Shown: positions 1 to 7,941 of the stretch, one piece after another
Layout: every line of letters begins with the position of its first letter
Position numbering within the stretch: position 1 is the first letter of the stretch
Source of the DNA: Blautia faecicola
GTDB lineage: Bacteria > Bacillota > Clostridia > Lachnospirales > Lachnospiraceae
Assembly: GCF_004123145.1 (NCBI RefSeq)
Contig: NZ_SDKC01000001.1
Coordinates: 2,003,501 to 2,067,500, forward strand
Direction of reading: 5' to 3'
DNA length: 64,000 bases
The notes under the pieces: model-generated
What the model was told of the DNA's origin: nothing
The model's input: only the letters and a program-made list of their open reading frames with translations
Databases searched by the model: none
Position numbers and translations under genes: made by a program

Positions 1-267
1 ATCCCAGTAGGGTTTTTCATATATTTCCCTATCCAAACTTGATTTAAAACGCAACAATTCATCTGTAAGCCCATAACATTTCAAATCACATAAAGTTTCA
101 TCTTTTGTCACATTACAATTATAAAAATTCATAGTCTTATATATAGGGATATCCGTATTTTCATGAATCAGCTTTATACATCTGACAATAGATTTTGTTG
201 CATATAAAAAAGAGCTGACATTCTGAAATTGACCACATAAAGACTTTTCATTTAGCAAAAATTCCAT
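1..267 (-). CDS. Partial unknown protein, third gene of the ATPase operon
   Basis: An open frame of 89 codons starts with ATG at 267 and runs off the left edge, so only the N-terminus is visible. It begins MEFLLNEKSLCGQF. A GGGTGG ribosome binding site sits just before the start. Only one base separates this start from the stop of the upstream ATPase gene, the same spacing as between the ATPase and the DUF262-like gene, so the three are surely cotranscribed and probably made in fixed ratio. I do not recognise the family; no catalytic motif is visible in the part shown. By position it is likely the effector or partner of the ATPase, which is inference. Confidence 0.7.
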   Translation of the reverse strand, partial: MEFLLNEKSLCGQFQNVSSFLYATKSIVRCIKLIHENTDIPIYKTMNFYNCNVTKDETLCDLKCYGLTDELLRFKSSLDREIYEKPYWD

Positions 268-268
268 A

Positions 269-1303
269 TTACCACCCTAAAATTACGTCTAAATCTTTAT
301 TTATCTGATCAAAAAAACCTTCCGCATTTTTCAATGCCTTACCATTCGCATTGATTGGTATACTTATTGGAATACTGCATCCTCTTTCATCCTGTTCAAA
401 AGAATATATGCTTACTTTATCATCGTCTATCTGATCCAAACGAATACTTTTTCTTATTCCATTGTAGATATGATCACTATGAGTCTCTACAATAATCTGT
501 ACTCCACATTGTGCCAAAAAGGCAAGAAATTCCACCAATTCCGATTGACCTGACGGATGCAGATGAATCTCAGGATTTTCTATCACCAATAAATCATTAG
601 CTTTACACGCCAAAGCTGCAATGATAAGCTCCGTAATGTATGTCACACCTGTACCTACATTCTTCGGGCGCATTTCAAATGGTACCTTATCGTTGCTATA
701 CAATACCTGTATAAATTCTGTTTGTTCTATCTCTCTTGCTTTAACGCGATATCCCATAATTCTATCCAGCCAATAGCTTACCTGTCCTCCAAATGTCAAC
801 TTAGAAGACTCCACATCATATACAAAATCCCTGTCAGGATCCATCTGGTCTTCATCATGAGCATTTAAATAATGAAATACATACTCGCAATTCTTTCCAA
901 TTATAATCTTGTCCCCTAAATACTTTTTATAGGTATCTTCAATGCCTATTCTATCCGAAGAACAATATATTACATTTATTAATTTGTCTATTTCCCCTGA
1001 CTCACTAACTCCTTCTTTTGTTATCACCTTTGATGCTTCTATTTCTTTTTCACTCGTCTTATAACAAATCTTAAATTCTATATCACCATTTCCGGTTATT
1101 GCATTTTTTACCTCCTGTACTTTTCCGATATTCATATACTCACCACGAAATGGATTTTTCCCGTTTTGAATCATAGCAAAAATCGCCTGGATAACACTTG
1201 TCTTTCCCATAGAATTTCTGCCCGCCAGTAATGTAAAGTTTTTCAAATCAAATTCTGCATGTTCAAATGATTTAAAATTATTTATCTCTATTTTTCTTAA
1301 CAT
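269..1303 (-). CDS. AAA_15/DUF3696-type ATPase (SMC/OLD-like)
   Basis: This 344-residue protein is an ABC/SMC-like ATPase of the kind often annotated AAA_15 or DUF3696. The N-terminus has the family start KIEINNFKSF, then a Walker A motif GRNSMGKTS at residues 28-36. Walker B is LLVIENPEIHLHP with the catalytic acidic residue at E242, followed by the switch motif VETHSDH at 272-278. The C-terminus carries the DUF3696-like ending EGFFDQINKDL. No nuclease (TOPRIM) domain is attached, unlike OLD proteins, so any effector would be a partner. The gene lies one base from both neighbours in a three-gene operon. Relatives occur in phage-defence islands; a defence role here is inference from family and setting. 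Confidence 0.85.
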   Translation of the reverse strand: MLRKIEINNFKSFEHAEFDLKNFTLLAGRNSMGKTSVIQAIFAMIQNGKNPFRGEYMNIGKVQEVKNAITGNGDIEFKICYKTSEKEIEASKVITKEGVSESGEIDKLINVIYCSSDRIGIEDTYKKYLGDKIIIGKNCEYVFHYLNAHDEDQMDPDRDFVYDVESSKLTFGGQVSYWLDRIMGYRVKAREIEQTEFIQVLYSNDKVPFEMRPKNVGTGVTYITELIIAALACKANDLLVIENPEIHLHPSGQSELVEFLAFLAQCGVQIIVETHSDHIYNGIRKSIRLDQIDDDKVSIYSFEQDERGCSIPISIPINANGKALKNAEGFFDQINKDLDVILGW

Positions 1304-1304
1304 G

Positions 1305-2225
1305 TTAAAATCTACCTCGTTCTAAAATATCAGCAGTTTTCATAATGCTTTCATAACTCATATCGCATGATTCCAATACCTTTTTTATCTTTATTTGAAA
1401 TATCGACTCATCGCCATAATCTTCTACCTGCTGACGAAAGCCATTACATAAATACAAAAAACACAAAATTTTCATTCTGGTTTCCGTTGAATGCATCTTG
1501 TATCTATATCCTTTTACAAATTTTTGATGCATCAATCTGTATGCATCTTCAAATTCATTATACAAATTGTTCCACTCTACAGTTGTTAAATAGTGAAACT
1601 GCTTTATTACCTTTTCTAACAATTGGTATTTATCAATATTTTCGTATATATGCAATCCTCTCGATTTAATAAACGCAGCCATTATGAAATATATAAAATA
1701 ATACTGTAAGAGCAATTCGGAAGTTCTCGTATTCTTAATTTGTTTTACAAATTCTGCTAATATTTCCATTTTATCTTCTTTATACAGAATGTTACGTACA
1801 GACTGTTCCTGAGATGGCTGCCATTCCTCAATAAATTCTCCAACTTCCATATGCATATATTTAGGGTTCATATAGTCAATCACATAAATAATTATCTGAG
1901 AGTACAAAACATCTTTAAGCATATATCTGTCCATAATATCCCTGTCGAGATTTTCATAGTTTAATTGTTCTAATAAAATTCTAAATTTTTCACTTTTATC
2001 TAATATCAGCAATTCACCCGTCTGTAATTCTGATGCATATACAGACGGAAATGGTATCCCCCTTGCCAGAGCTTTCACCGTTTCTTTTAATTTTTCCTTC
2101 GGATTCCCTTTTGTCCATCCATATCTATGATTACAAAATAAAATCTTATTTTGACTATATCGATAAACCATCTCGTCTAAGCTATATTTTCTTATATCAA
2201 TTCTTACTCGTTCATTATTATACAT
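1305..2225 (-). CDS. DUF262-like (ParB/GmrS-type) protein with altered active site
   Basis: This 306-residue protein opens the three-gene operon, with GGGTGA upstream of ATG 2225. Residues 33-88 match the N-terminal plan of DUF262 proteins: an HRYGW box at 33-37, a helix followed by ARGIPFPSVY at 54-63, then LLILDKSEKF at 72-81 where the family has the DGQQR nucleotide-handling motif. Here that motif reads DKSEK (76-80), keeping only the first Asp and a final basic residue. The remainder is helical and unrecognised. DUF262 proteins are known from GmrSD-type defence nucleases; this one is short, lacks the GmrD HNH half, and may be a catalytically dead sensor or adaptor. Assignment to DUF262 rests on motif spacing and is moderately sure. 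Confidence 0.6.
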   Translation of the reverse strand: MYNNERVRIDIRKYSLDEMVYRYSQNKILFCNHRYGWTKGNPKEKLKETVKALARGIPFPSVYASELQTGELLILDKSEKFRILLEQLNYENLDRDIMDRYMLKDVLYSQIIIYVIDYMNPKYMHMEVGEFIEEWQPSQEQSVRNILYKEDKMEILAEFVKQIKNTRTSELLLQYYFIYFIMAAFIKSRGLHIYENIDKYQLLEKVIKQFHYLTTVEWNNLYNEFEDAYRLMHQKFVKGYRYKMHSTETRMKILCFLYLCNGFRQQVEDYGDESIFQIKIKKVLESCDMSYESIMKTADILERGRF

Positions 2226-2453
2226 TCAATTTCACCCATATATAAGCTTTGTTTTATTATTTAGTATACTCTACTCCTCTTATCACCGTCAATTCATACA
2301 TTTGGAGGACCATGAACTTTTCTGTAACCTCTTTTTCCTTCTGCACCAATGAATATTTTTCTATACTAATGAATCAACCTCTATTTCTCTGTCACTTTCT
2401 TTACAAACTGTAACTATAACTGATCTTTCAATTCCAATATTATTTTGCTATGG

Positions 2454-2724
2454 TTATTGCAGAGATAATTGCTTCAGCAGTTCCATCCTGCCCTCTTCCC
2501 TGTCGAACTCTCGCTGTTTTTCTTCGTCATATTCATAAAGACACATTTTTACAACCTCCGCCCTGTTTCTCTTCAGAAAATCAGCCATAAGCCACATCAT
2601 TTTTCATCGCTAAATAGATCGCCTTCTCAAGTGTCGCCACCTGTAGTTCACTGGCATCTTTATACTCCGACCCATTCATTCTATTATAAAATTCTAATAA
2701 TTTCTTTTTGTCATTAAAGATCAT
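2454..2724 (-). pseudogene. Rpn/YhgA-like nuclease remnant, internally deleted
   Basis: Minus-strand reading from ATG 2724 gives a segment starting MIFNDKKKLLEFYNRMNG and containing LEKAIYLAMKNDV, the N-terminal pattern of the Rpn family (PD-(D/E)XK recombination-promoting nucleases). It hits a stop, and a second frame immediately after gives ADFLKRNRAEVVKM and EYDEEKQREFDREE, the typical C-terminal part of the same family, ending at 2454. The nuclease core between the two is missing. The gene is therefore a deleted and frameshifted relic. A full-length member of the family is present at 20930-21919. Confidence 0.7.
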
Positions 2725-2764
2725 CCGAAATAATCAATCTTTATAAGCATCTGCTACCTTTACA

Positions 2765-2942
2765 TTACCCATAACAAATCTTCCTGACTTTTGAGAGAAG
2801 GATCCTCTGCTTCGCTTCCTCAGAATCCTCCTCCGCTCTTTTCTTATTTAATTCTGCATTGGAAATTTCTAAGTCCGCGAATGCGGTTTGAATAAAATAG
2901 ATACAACTGATTGCCGTAAAGAAAATAGAAATATAAAATGCT
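2765..2942 (-). pseudogene. Remnant of a membrane/coiled-coil protein
   Basis: An open minus-strand frame without a start codon runs to a TAA at 2765. It encodes one hydrophobic segment (FYISIFFTAISCIYF) followed by a charged, coiled-coil-like stretch (ADLEISNAELNKKRAEEDS). A stop lies directly upstream in the same frame, so this is the C-terminal relic of a longer protein, probably cut when the adjacent transposase fragment arrived. Function unknown. Between 2226 and 2453 I see no other coding signal. Confidence 0.4.
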
Positions 2943-3049
2943 TACGATTATCATACCCTAAAAGTTATGTTTTGTCAAATACTATAGCCTGCCGAACACG
3001 ACAAACGCATGAATGATTATTTTTCTATTTTCTTTCTCTAATGCCTTTT

Positions 3050-3904
3050 TTAAACTTCTAGAAGTTCTTCTAAAAATTGAATTGGTCGCAAGCTAATTAC
3101 AAATCTTTTCTTTTCCATGACAATGCTTTTCAGCCCTTTCCAATTTTTCTTTTGGTTTAACCATTTAATATCTTCCGTTTGATAGTACTCACGTATTTCT
3201 ATTTGTCCATGTGCTTTTTCCTGGGTTTTTCTGTGATTTCCTTCGGTTTGAATTACTTTTAAAAACTCTTCATCCGAGAAATATTCTCTTATCTCTTCAT
3301 ACATACAGCTTTGATTTTTCTTGAGTGCCAATACGTAATCTGCCCGTTTTTTCTTTATTTTTTCCGCGATTACCGTTTGTGTTCCCATAGCGTCTATCGT
3401 TACAATCTTGCCTCTTATCTGGATCTTATCCAACAATTCCGGAATCGCTGTAATCTCATTACTTTTTTCTTCAACAGCCTTTTGTCCAAGACAATATCCG
3501 CCCTCTTTGCTCCATGCCGAAACAATATGAGCCGCTTTTTCCTCTTTGCGTTTGTTTGATCGTATAGTTTTCCCATCAATACAAATGATTTTTTTCAATA
3601 ATTCTCCATCATTCTGATTTAAACGTTCTTGCCATTTCCCATAAAGTTGCTGGAGAATCTCAGGGGAAATCATTCCCATCACACGGCGAATTGTATCATG
3701 TGATGGTGGCCCATTTTTTAGTTCAATATACTTTCTAAGATAGTCCTGATAATAATCTGCAAACACTGCCATCTCTACCCAATCATCTGCATTTGCAAGT
3801 GTTGCAAACAATACGATAACAAGAATATCTTTTAATGTATGTCTAACTTTTCTTTGTTGACGCGTATCTTCGATATACTCCATCCATTCCAACAATTCCT
3901 GCAT
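3050..3904 (-). pseudogene. ISAs1-family transposase, 3' truncated
   Basis: The 284 residues match the ISAs1 (H-repeat-associated) transposase plan: the N-terminal DDE_Tnp_1-associated region with DTRQQRKVRHTLKDIL and LANADDW near 13-45, PPSHDTIRRV near 66-75, then the DDE start CIDGKTIRSN near 128-137 and VTIDAMGTQ near 168-176. Family members run to about 370-380 residues with a conserved HW-x-IEN block near the end; that block is absent and the reading frame leaves the family after about residue 270. The copy is therefore 3' truncated and probably inactive. The 5' side retains a striking hairpin over the ribosome binding site (3907-3951). Confidence 0.8.
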
Positions 3905-3906
3905 AT

Positions 3907-3951
3907 AACAACACCCCTTTTCTTTTATTTTATCAGAAAAGAGGCGTTGTT
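3907..3951 (-). promoter_or_regulatory. 17-bp hairpin sequestering the transposase ribosome binding site
   Basis: In the minus-strand RNA the arms at 3951-3935 and 3923-3907 pair over 17 positions (two of them G-U) around an 11-base loop. The AAAAGGGG Shine-Dalgarno lies inside the downstream arm and the transposase ATG begins two bases after the hairpin. Transcripts entering from upstream would fold and hide the start. This is a known strategy by which IS elements silence read-through expression; here it is read directly from sequence. Confidence 0.75.
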
Positions 3952-3957
3952 TACAAT

Positions 3958-4152
3958 TTATTTACTCATGCGTTTGCCGTGCCTGCCGAAATGCTTCCAA
4001 CTTACTTTTCCTATGTGGTCAGGTATCTGACATGCCCTTTTTCTTAACCGGATAATCGTCTTATAAAAACAGCTCGGAGATATCCCATGTTCATGACACC
4101 ATGCAGCATCAGTCAAGCCACTCTGTCGACATTCCGTTACCAGTTTCCTCAT
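3958..4152 (-). pseudogene. IS66 tnpA (Orf1) fragment
   Basis: The 64-residue frame contains CRQSGLTDAAWCHEHGIS and FYKTIIRLRKRAC, the helix-turn-helix segment of the small IS66 accessory protein TnpA. The rest of the IS66 element is absent here. The fragment overlaps, in another frame, the last 15 or so codons of the upstream membrane-protein gene, so the join of foreign and host DNA lies inside both frames. Confidence 0.65.
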
Positions 4153-5269
4153 CTACGCCAAAATAATAGTAACCTTCAAAATCTTTCAGATCATATCCTC
4201 CTTGAATCTGTGCAGAATCTCCTGTTGCAGCTACAGGTGGTTCTGCTACACTATATAAATCTTTTAATGTTCTTACACATTCGTCCATTTTACGTGAAAG
4301 CACTATTGGATGAGCATAATCATTTTTTGTCCGCTCATATAAATAACCTGCCTCTTCCGATGATTGATCTAGCAAATCAAAACTTCCCTGACTATTTATT
4401 TCAGATGCAGTCGGAAAATACAATTGATATGTCCTTGTTTTTTGAGAACGCCTTTCACCATTAACAACATAATTTATCTCTATTTCAAACGTATAAATTC
4501 CTGAATTTTCAGTGCTAAATGTAATATCAAAAAAATCCGTCTCATTCCCATTAATACTCACATGACTCAACACTGGCTCAAACACATAATTCTCATCAAT
4601 ATCATCTAAAGTATAATCCCCACAATAGTCCATTTTTTTATACCTTTTGTCTGTATCCAGCTTCGTGTGATACACATGGTCTGAAAGTTCTCCATCGCCT
4701 CCCGCATTTACGCTTCTTGCAAACATAAAGAGATTTTTTTCATATTTATAATTTAAAATATTCATCTTAATACTTTCAATTGAAACACTCTGGTTTATTT
4801 CGTTTGTAATCATAAATTCCATATATGCGGTCGGGTTTTCTTCATTCTTTCCAATCTCATAAACCTTAGGATAAAGGACTTTTTCCTCTTCTTCGTATGC
4901 ATATACTACTGTATAGAACATATCACTTTCAGTAATTTTTAAAGCTGGTGGATAAATAGAATATTTAAGCCACTCTATAAAAATCGTTGCCAATACCACA
5001 CTATTTAAAATTATAATTATAGCATAAATATAATGTTCCAACTTATTCCTTCTTATGTAAGCATTGAATTTTCCACCATCTACCCCTTTTTTCCAAACAA
5101 CTCTCAGAATGCCACTAACTATCCATACAATTCCCAAGAACACAATTTTCTTCCGATACTCCGGATATATCATTATTGTCTCTTTATTGAAAATGACCCC
5201 TAAAATTGCTATTATACCCCCAAATGTACTTATTATATTTACCCACTTCTCTGCTTTTTCGTTCTTCAT
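4109..5269 (-). CDS. Unknown membrane protein with three TM segments and a large outer domain
   Basis: I do not recognise this 386-residue protein. AGGAAGG precedes the start. Three hydrophobic segments lie at about 9-27, 41-60 and 79-101, followed by about 280 residues predicted to be outside the membrane, with beta-rich stretches such as YAEEEEKVLYP-type and TYQLYFPTASEIN segments. The last 15 residues are translated from DNA that in another frame encodes an IS66 TnpA fragment, so the native C-terminus has probably been replaced. It is transcribed divergently from the XRE regulator at 5554. Function unknown. Confidence 0.6.
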   Translation of the reverse strand: MKNEKAEKWVNIISTFGGIIAILGVIFNKETIMIYPEYRKKIVFLGIVWIVSGILRVVWKKGVDGGKFNAYIRRNKLEHYIYAIIIILNSVVLATIFIEWLKYSIYPPALKITESDMFYTVVYAYEEEEKVLYPKVYEIGKNEENPTAYMEFMITNEINQSVSIESIKMNILNYKYEKNLFMFARSVNAGGDGELSDHVYHTKLDTDKRYKKMDYCGDYTLDDIDENYVFEPVLSHVSINGNETDFFDITFSTENSGIYTFEIEINYVVNGERRSQKTRTYQLYFPTASEINSQGSFDLLDQSSEEAGYLYERTKNDYAHPIVLSRKMDECVRTLKDLYSVAEPPVAATGDSAQIQGGYDLKDFEGYYYFGVDEETGNGMSTEWLD

Positions 5270-5553
5270 AGATATCCTTCCTCTACTTCCTAAAACTCTT
5301 GCTTCTGAAACGTTCTCATTAAATTTATTTATAGATTAGCATATTTTTACAATCATTTCAACATTTTATGGAATTTCTATTATTTTTATCTTTATTATCT
5401 TTTTAAGAAATTTCTGTTATTGAAAATTTCGTATATATTTTTCTATTTTTTGAATTTGTCAATTTGTTTTCTTCTTTTTTAATGTTATCATTTCATTTTT
5501 TCAAATAGTTATGTTATTATATAGTCAATATTTCATCGAAAAGGAGCATCCAT
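5270..5553. other. AT-rich divergent intergenic region
   Basis: No coding signal is seen. The stretch is very AT-rich with several T-runs and must hold the promoters of both the membrane-protein gene (minus) and the XRE regulator (plus). A plausible -10 for the regulator is in TATGTTATTATATAG near 5508-5523; I cannot pick a matching -35 with confidence. Confidence 0.4.
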
Positions 5554-6639
5554 ATGAACACCCAAGCATTAAAACCTGAAGTATATGATCAGCTTGTTAT
5601 CAAACGAATCCTTTCTATAATGGAACAAAAACAAATAAAGCAATCAGACCTGGCGAATCTCAGCAATATAGGGCAGTCCTCTCTTTCTAAATTGTTAAAG
5701 GGCGAAATGAAATTAACGTTGCAGCATATTTTCAAAATATGTACAGCATTAAAAATAGCTCCGGAGGATCTTATAGCTATTAATAAAGATCTCTCTTCCG
5801 ATTTATCTTCTTTCGATTTTGAACCGTACACAGAAAATGGTATTATAAATGAACAGTTTCTCAATGAACAGATTTTTATTCGGGATAAGAATCATCCTGC
5901 GTTTAACGGATACAAAGATAAATCCTTCTATATGTATCTGTATTCTACTATTTCTTCTGAATCTTTTTTATTGACCGGCACACTTTCCTTTGATACAAAG
6001 ACCTCTTCTTTTTGCAAGGCAAAAATGACATTGGACACCGGAAAGACTGATTCTAATAATAAACCTATTAAAAAATGTTATTCAGGAGAACTTATTATTT
6101 CTCTGACTATGGGATCCTGTTACTGTCTTCTTACTAATACCGATATCGGGGAAATCTGTTTTCTGAATTTTAAGCATATGTTTCTTTTTAATCAGTCTTT
6201 GGAATGTCGCATGGGAACAATATCTTCTACTTCCAGCGGTGGAAATCGCCTACCTGTCGTACAACGAATCTTAATCTCTCAAAAACCGCTTAATATAATG
6301 GGAGATGATACTTCTGACTTAGAATTTGTAAAAGGACAGCTCCGTTTAAACAGTTCCAAAATACTGATTTCTAAAACCGAGCTTGATAACTTGCAGAAAC
6401 GATATGAGAACAACCAACCTATTTCTGAGTTTCTGGAGAACTTTAAAAGTCTCACTGTTCCTGAAGAATATTATCTACTCGAAGAATCCAACCTGAAAAA
6501 TATCTCCTTAACCTCAGATATCAAAACCAAAGGAATTGGTATTCTTCGAGATTCCTCTGTTTCTCCAAAATACAGTAAAGTTAGTAGTAAAACTAACGAA
6601 TTCACTTTTGAATATATATGTGGAAAAAGAAATGTGTAA
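5554..6639 (+). CDS. XRE-family regulator with a large unknown C-terminal domain
   Basis: A 361-residue protein with an AAAAGGAG site before its ATG. Residues 15-75 form a Cro/C1-type helix-turn-helix: IKQSDLANLSNIGQSSLSKL is the recognition unit, followed by the typical IFKICTALKIAPEDLI. The remaining 285 residues resemble no family I know; they look like a beta-rich ligand or protein-interaction domain. It lies between a divergent membrane-protein gene and the convergent TIR gene. It may control either neighbour, or sense a signal through its C-terminal part; nothing in sequence settles this. Confidence 0.8.
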   Translation: MNTQALKPEVYDQLVIKRILSIMEQKQIKQSDLANLSNIGQSSLSKLLKGEMKLTLQHIFKICTALKIAPEDLIAINKDLSSDLSSFDFEPYTENGIINEQFLNEQIFIRDKNHPAFNGYKDKSFYMYLYSTISSESFLLTGTLSFDTKTSSFCKAKMTLDTGKTDSNNKPIKKCYSGELIISLTMGSCYCLLTNTDIGEICFLNFKHMFLFNQSLECRMGTISSTSSGGNRLPVVQRILISQKPLNIMGDDTSDLEFVKGQLRLNSSKILISKTELDNLQKRYENNQPISEFLENFKSLTVPEEYYLLEESNLKNISLTSDIKTKGIGILRDSSVSPKYSKVSSKTNEFTFEYICGKRNV

Positions 6640-6645
6640 AGAAAT

Positions 6646-6669
6646 ACGAGACGACCAAGGTCGTCTCGT
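6646..6669 (-). terminator. Stem-loop between convergent regulator and TIR genes
   Basis: ACGAGACGAC and GTCGTCTCGT form a perfect 10-bp stem (extendable by one pair) with a CAAG loop. Read on the minus strand the stem is followed by a T-rich stretch, so it fits best as the terminator of the TIR-CHAT transcript; on the plus strand it is followed by AAAAG and would be a poor terminator. Confidence 0.55.
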
Positions 6670-6791
6670 AAAAGTCTATCCATAAGGGGAACCTCATAAT
6701 TGATAGTTAACTGAAAAGCTTGCATTGTTTTTATGGTGATTTACTACATGAGCATGTGTACTTTCACGCCGTCCCGTCTTCCATCAATGGA

Positions 6792-7853
6792 TTATTTTGA
6801 AAGTTTCAGATTTCTGACACTCAGTGTCCACTTATTTCCAGTAACACAGTCTTTATTAAAAAGCATCGTAAAACACAGTTCTGACACGCTTTCCCACACT
6901 GAACTGTCTCTCATTTTTTTAGAAAGCGGTATGCTGAAATGACTTTCCATTGTACTGACATACAGCGGTTCATCTATGATTTTATATCCCTCACTGTTTT
7001 TTACCTCTAATTGTACTGTATGGAGATTTTCTGTACCTGCAGCGTCAAACTCCAGATGATAGCCGGATTCCCGAAACTCTCTCCAGTTCTCACAGGGCAC
7101 ATATTTAAAGAAAGCCATAGCAAATCCCTCTTGATTCAGTTCTTTTTCATCATCAACTTCCACCTTTGCATCAAAACCATTCTGATATGTATTTATCTTT
7201 ATAATATTCTGGGCTTCCTTATTTACACACGATTTGATATCGCAAAATTCTGTATAGTCTCCAAGCAGATCAAAGGTTTTTCCTTTCTCGATAAAATCAG
7301 AAAATCGTGTCAATAATGTTTTCCCATTATCACCTGCACCTTTTGTAATTAATTCTATGTTTCTCAGAAATTCATTCCGTTTTCGCTCCCATATTATCGG
7401 TGGCATACTGCGCAGTCCAAATTCTTCTACAAGAATATCTTTTAATTCTTCCAGTCGATAATTTAATGTATCTTTATCTGTATCATCAAGTTTTATACCT
7501 ATCCGAGTCTTATCTATACAACCCGTAATATCATCAAAAGAGAACCCCGGCAACAAAATTCCTGTCCATTCCTGTTTCAGCGCCCAGGCTGCACCCATCT
7601 CATTCAGCGAAGCTGCACTCGCATAATAATTTTCAGAAAGAATATATATAACACGAAGTTTATTCTGCTGAAATTCATTTATCAGCCAGTCATACACCTT
7701 ATTATCTAATGGAACACAATATGGCGGCATTGATGAACAGACAATTTCATCTTTTCTGAGTCCCAACACTTCCAATAAATTTACAATTTCTCTTACATAC
7801 TCTGCATCTTTACTGGAGTGTGAAATAAATATCTTATGCATACCTGTTTTCAT
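6792..7853 (-). CDS. TIR-domain protein with C-terminal beta-sandwich-like domain
   Basis: The start at 7853 is chosen because AAGGA sits six bases upstream; this gives 353 residues. Residues 6-140 are a TIR domain: KIFISHSSKDAEYV opens it, VIYILSENYYAS forms the central strand, and SLNEMGAAW carries the expected catalytic glutamate (E85). TIR domains of this kind can cleave NAD or make cyclic ADP-ribose-type signals. Residues from about 180 on look like a beta-rich, carbohydrate-binding-module-like domain of unknown role. The gene lies 88 bases after the CHAT protease gene with no terminator between, so they are likely cotranscribed. Bacterial TIR proteins commonly act in phage defence (Thoeris and others); the specific partnership here is inference. 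Confidence 0.85.
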   Translation of the reverse strand: MKTGMHKIFISHSSKDAEYVREIVNLLEVLGLRKDEIVCSSMPPYCVPLDNKVYDWLINEFQQNKLRVIYILSENYYASAASLNEMGAAWALKQEWTGILLPGFSFDDITGCIDKTRIGIKLDDTDKDTLNYRLEELKDILVEEFGLRSMPPIIWERKRNEFLRNIELITKGAGDNGKTLLTRFSDFIEKGKTFDLLGDYTEFCDIKSCVNKEAQNIIKINTYQNGFDAKVEVDDEKELNQEGFAMAFFKYVPCENWREFRESGYHLEFDAAGTENLHTVQLEVKNSEGYKIIDEPLYVSTMESHFSIPLSKKMRDSSVWESVSELCFTMLFNKDCVTGNKWTLSVRNLKLSK

Positions 7854-7941
7854 TAATATTCCTTCTTTCTCTGTACTTTTAATTTTACCATCCACCACGC
7901 CAACTAGCAAGCCGTAGAATCTTTAACAAGTCATCCGTTTC

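Noticed and set aside
1-2225. GmrSD type IV restriction, Septu, Gabija or OLD nuclease system
   Set aside because: No HNH, TOPRIM or UvrD-like partner is visible and the DUF262-like protein lacks its motif; the layout does not match these systems, though the third gene is incomplete.
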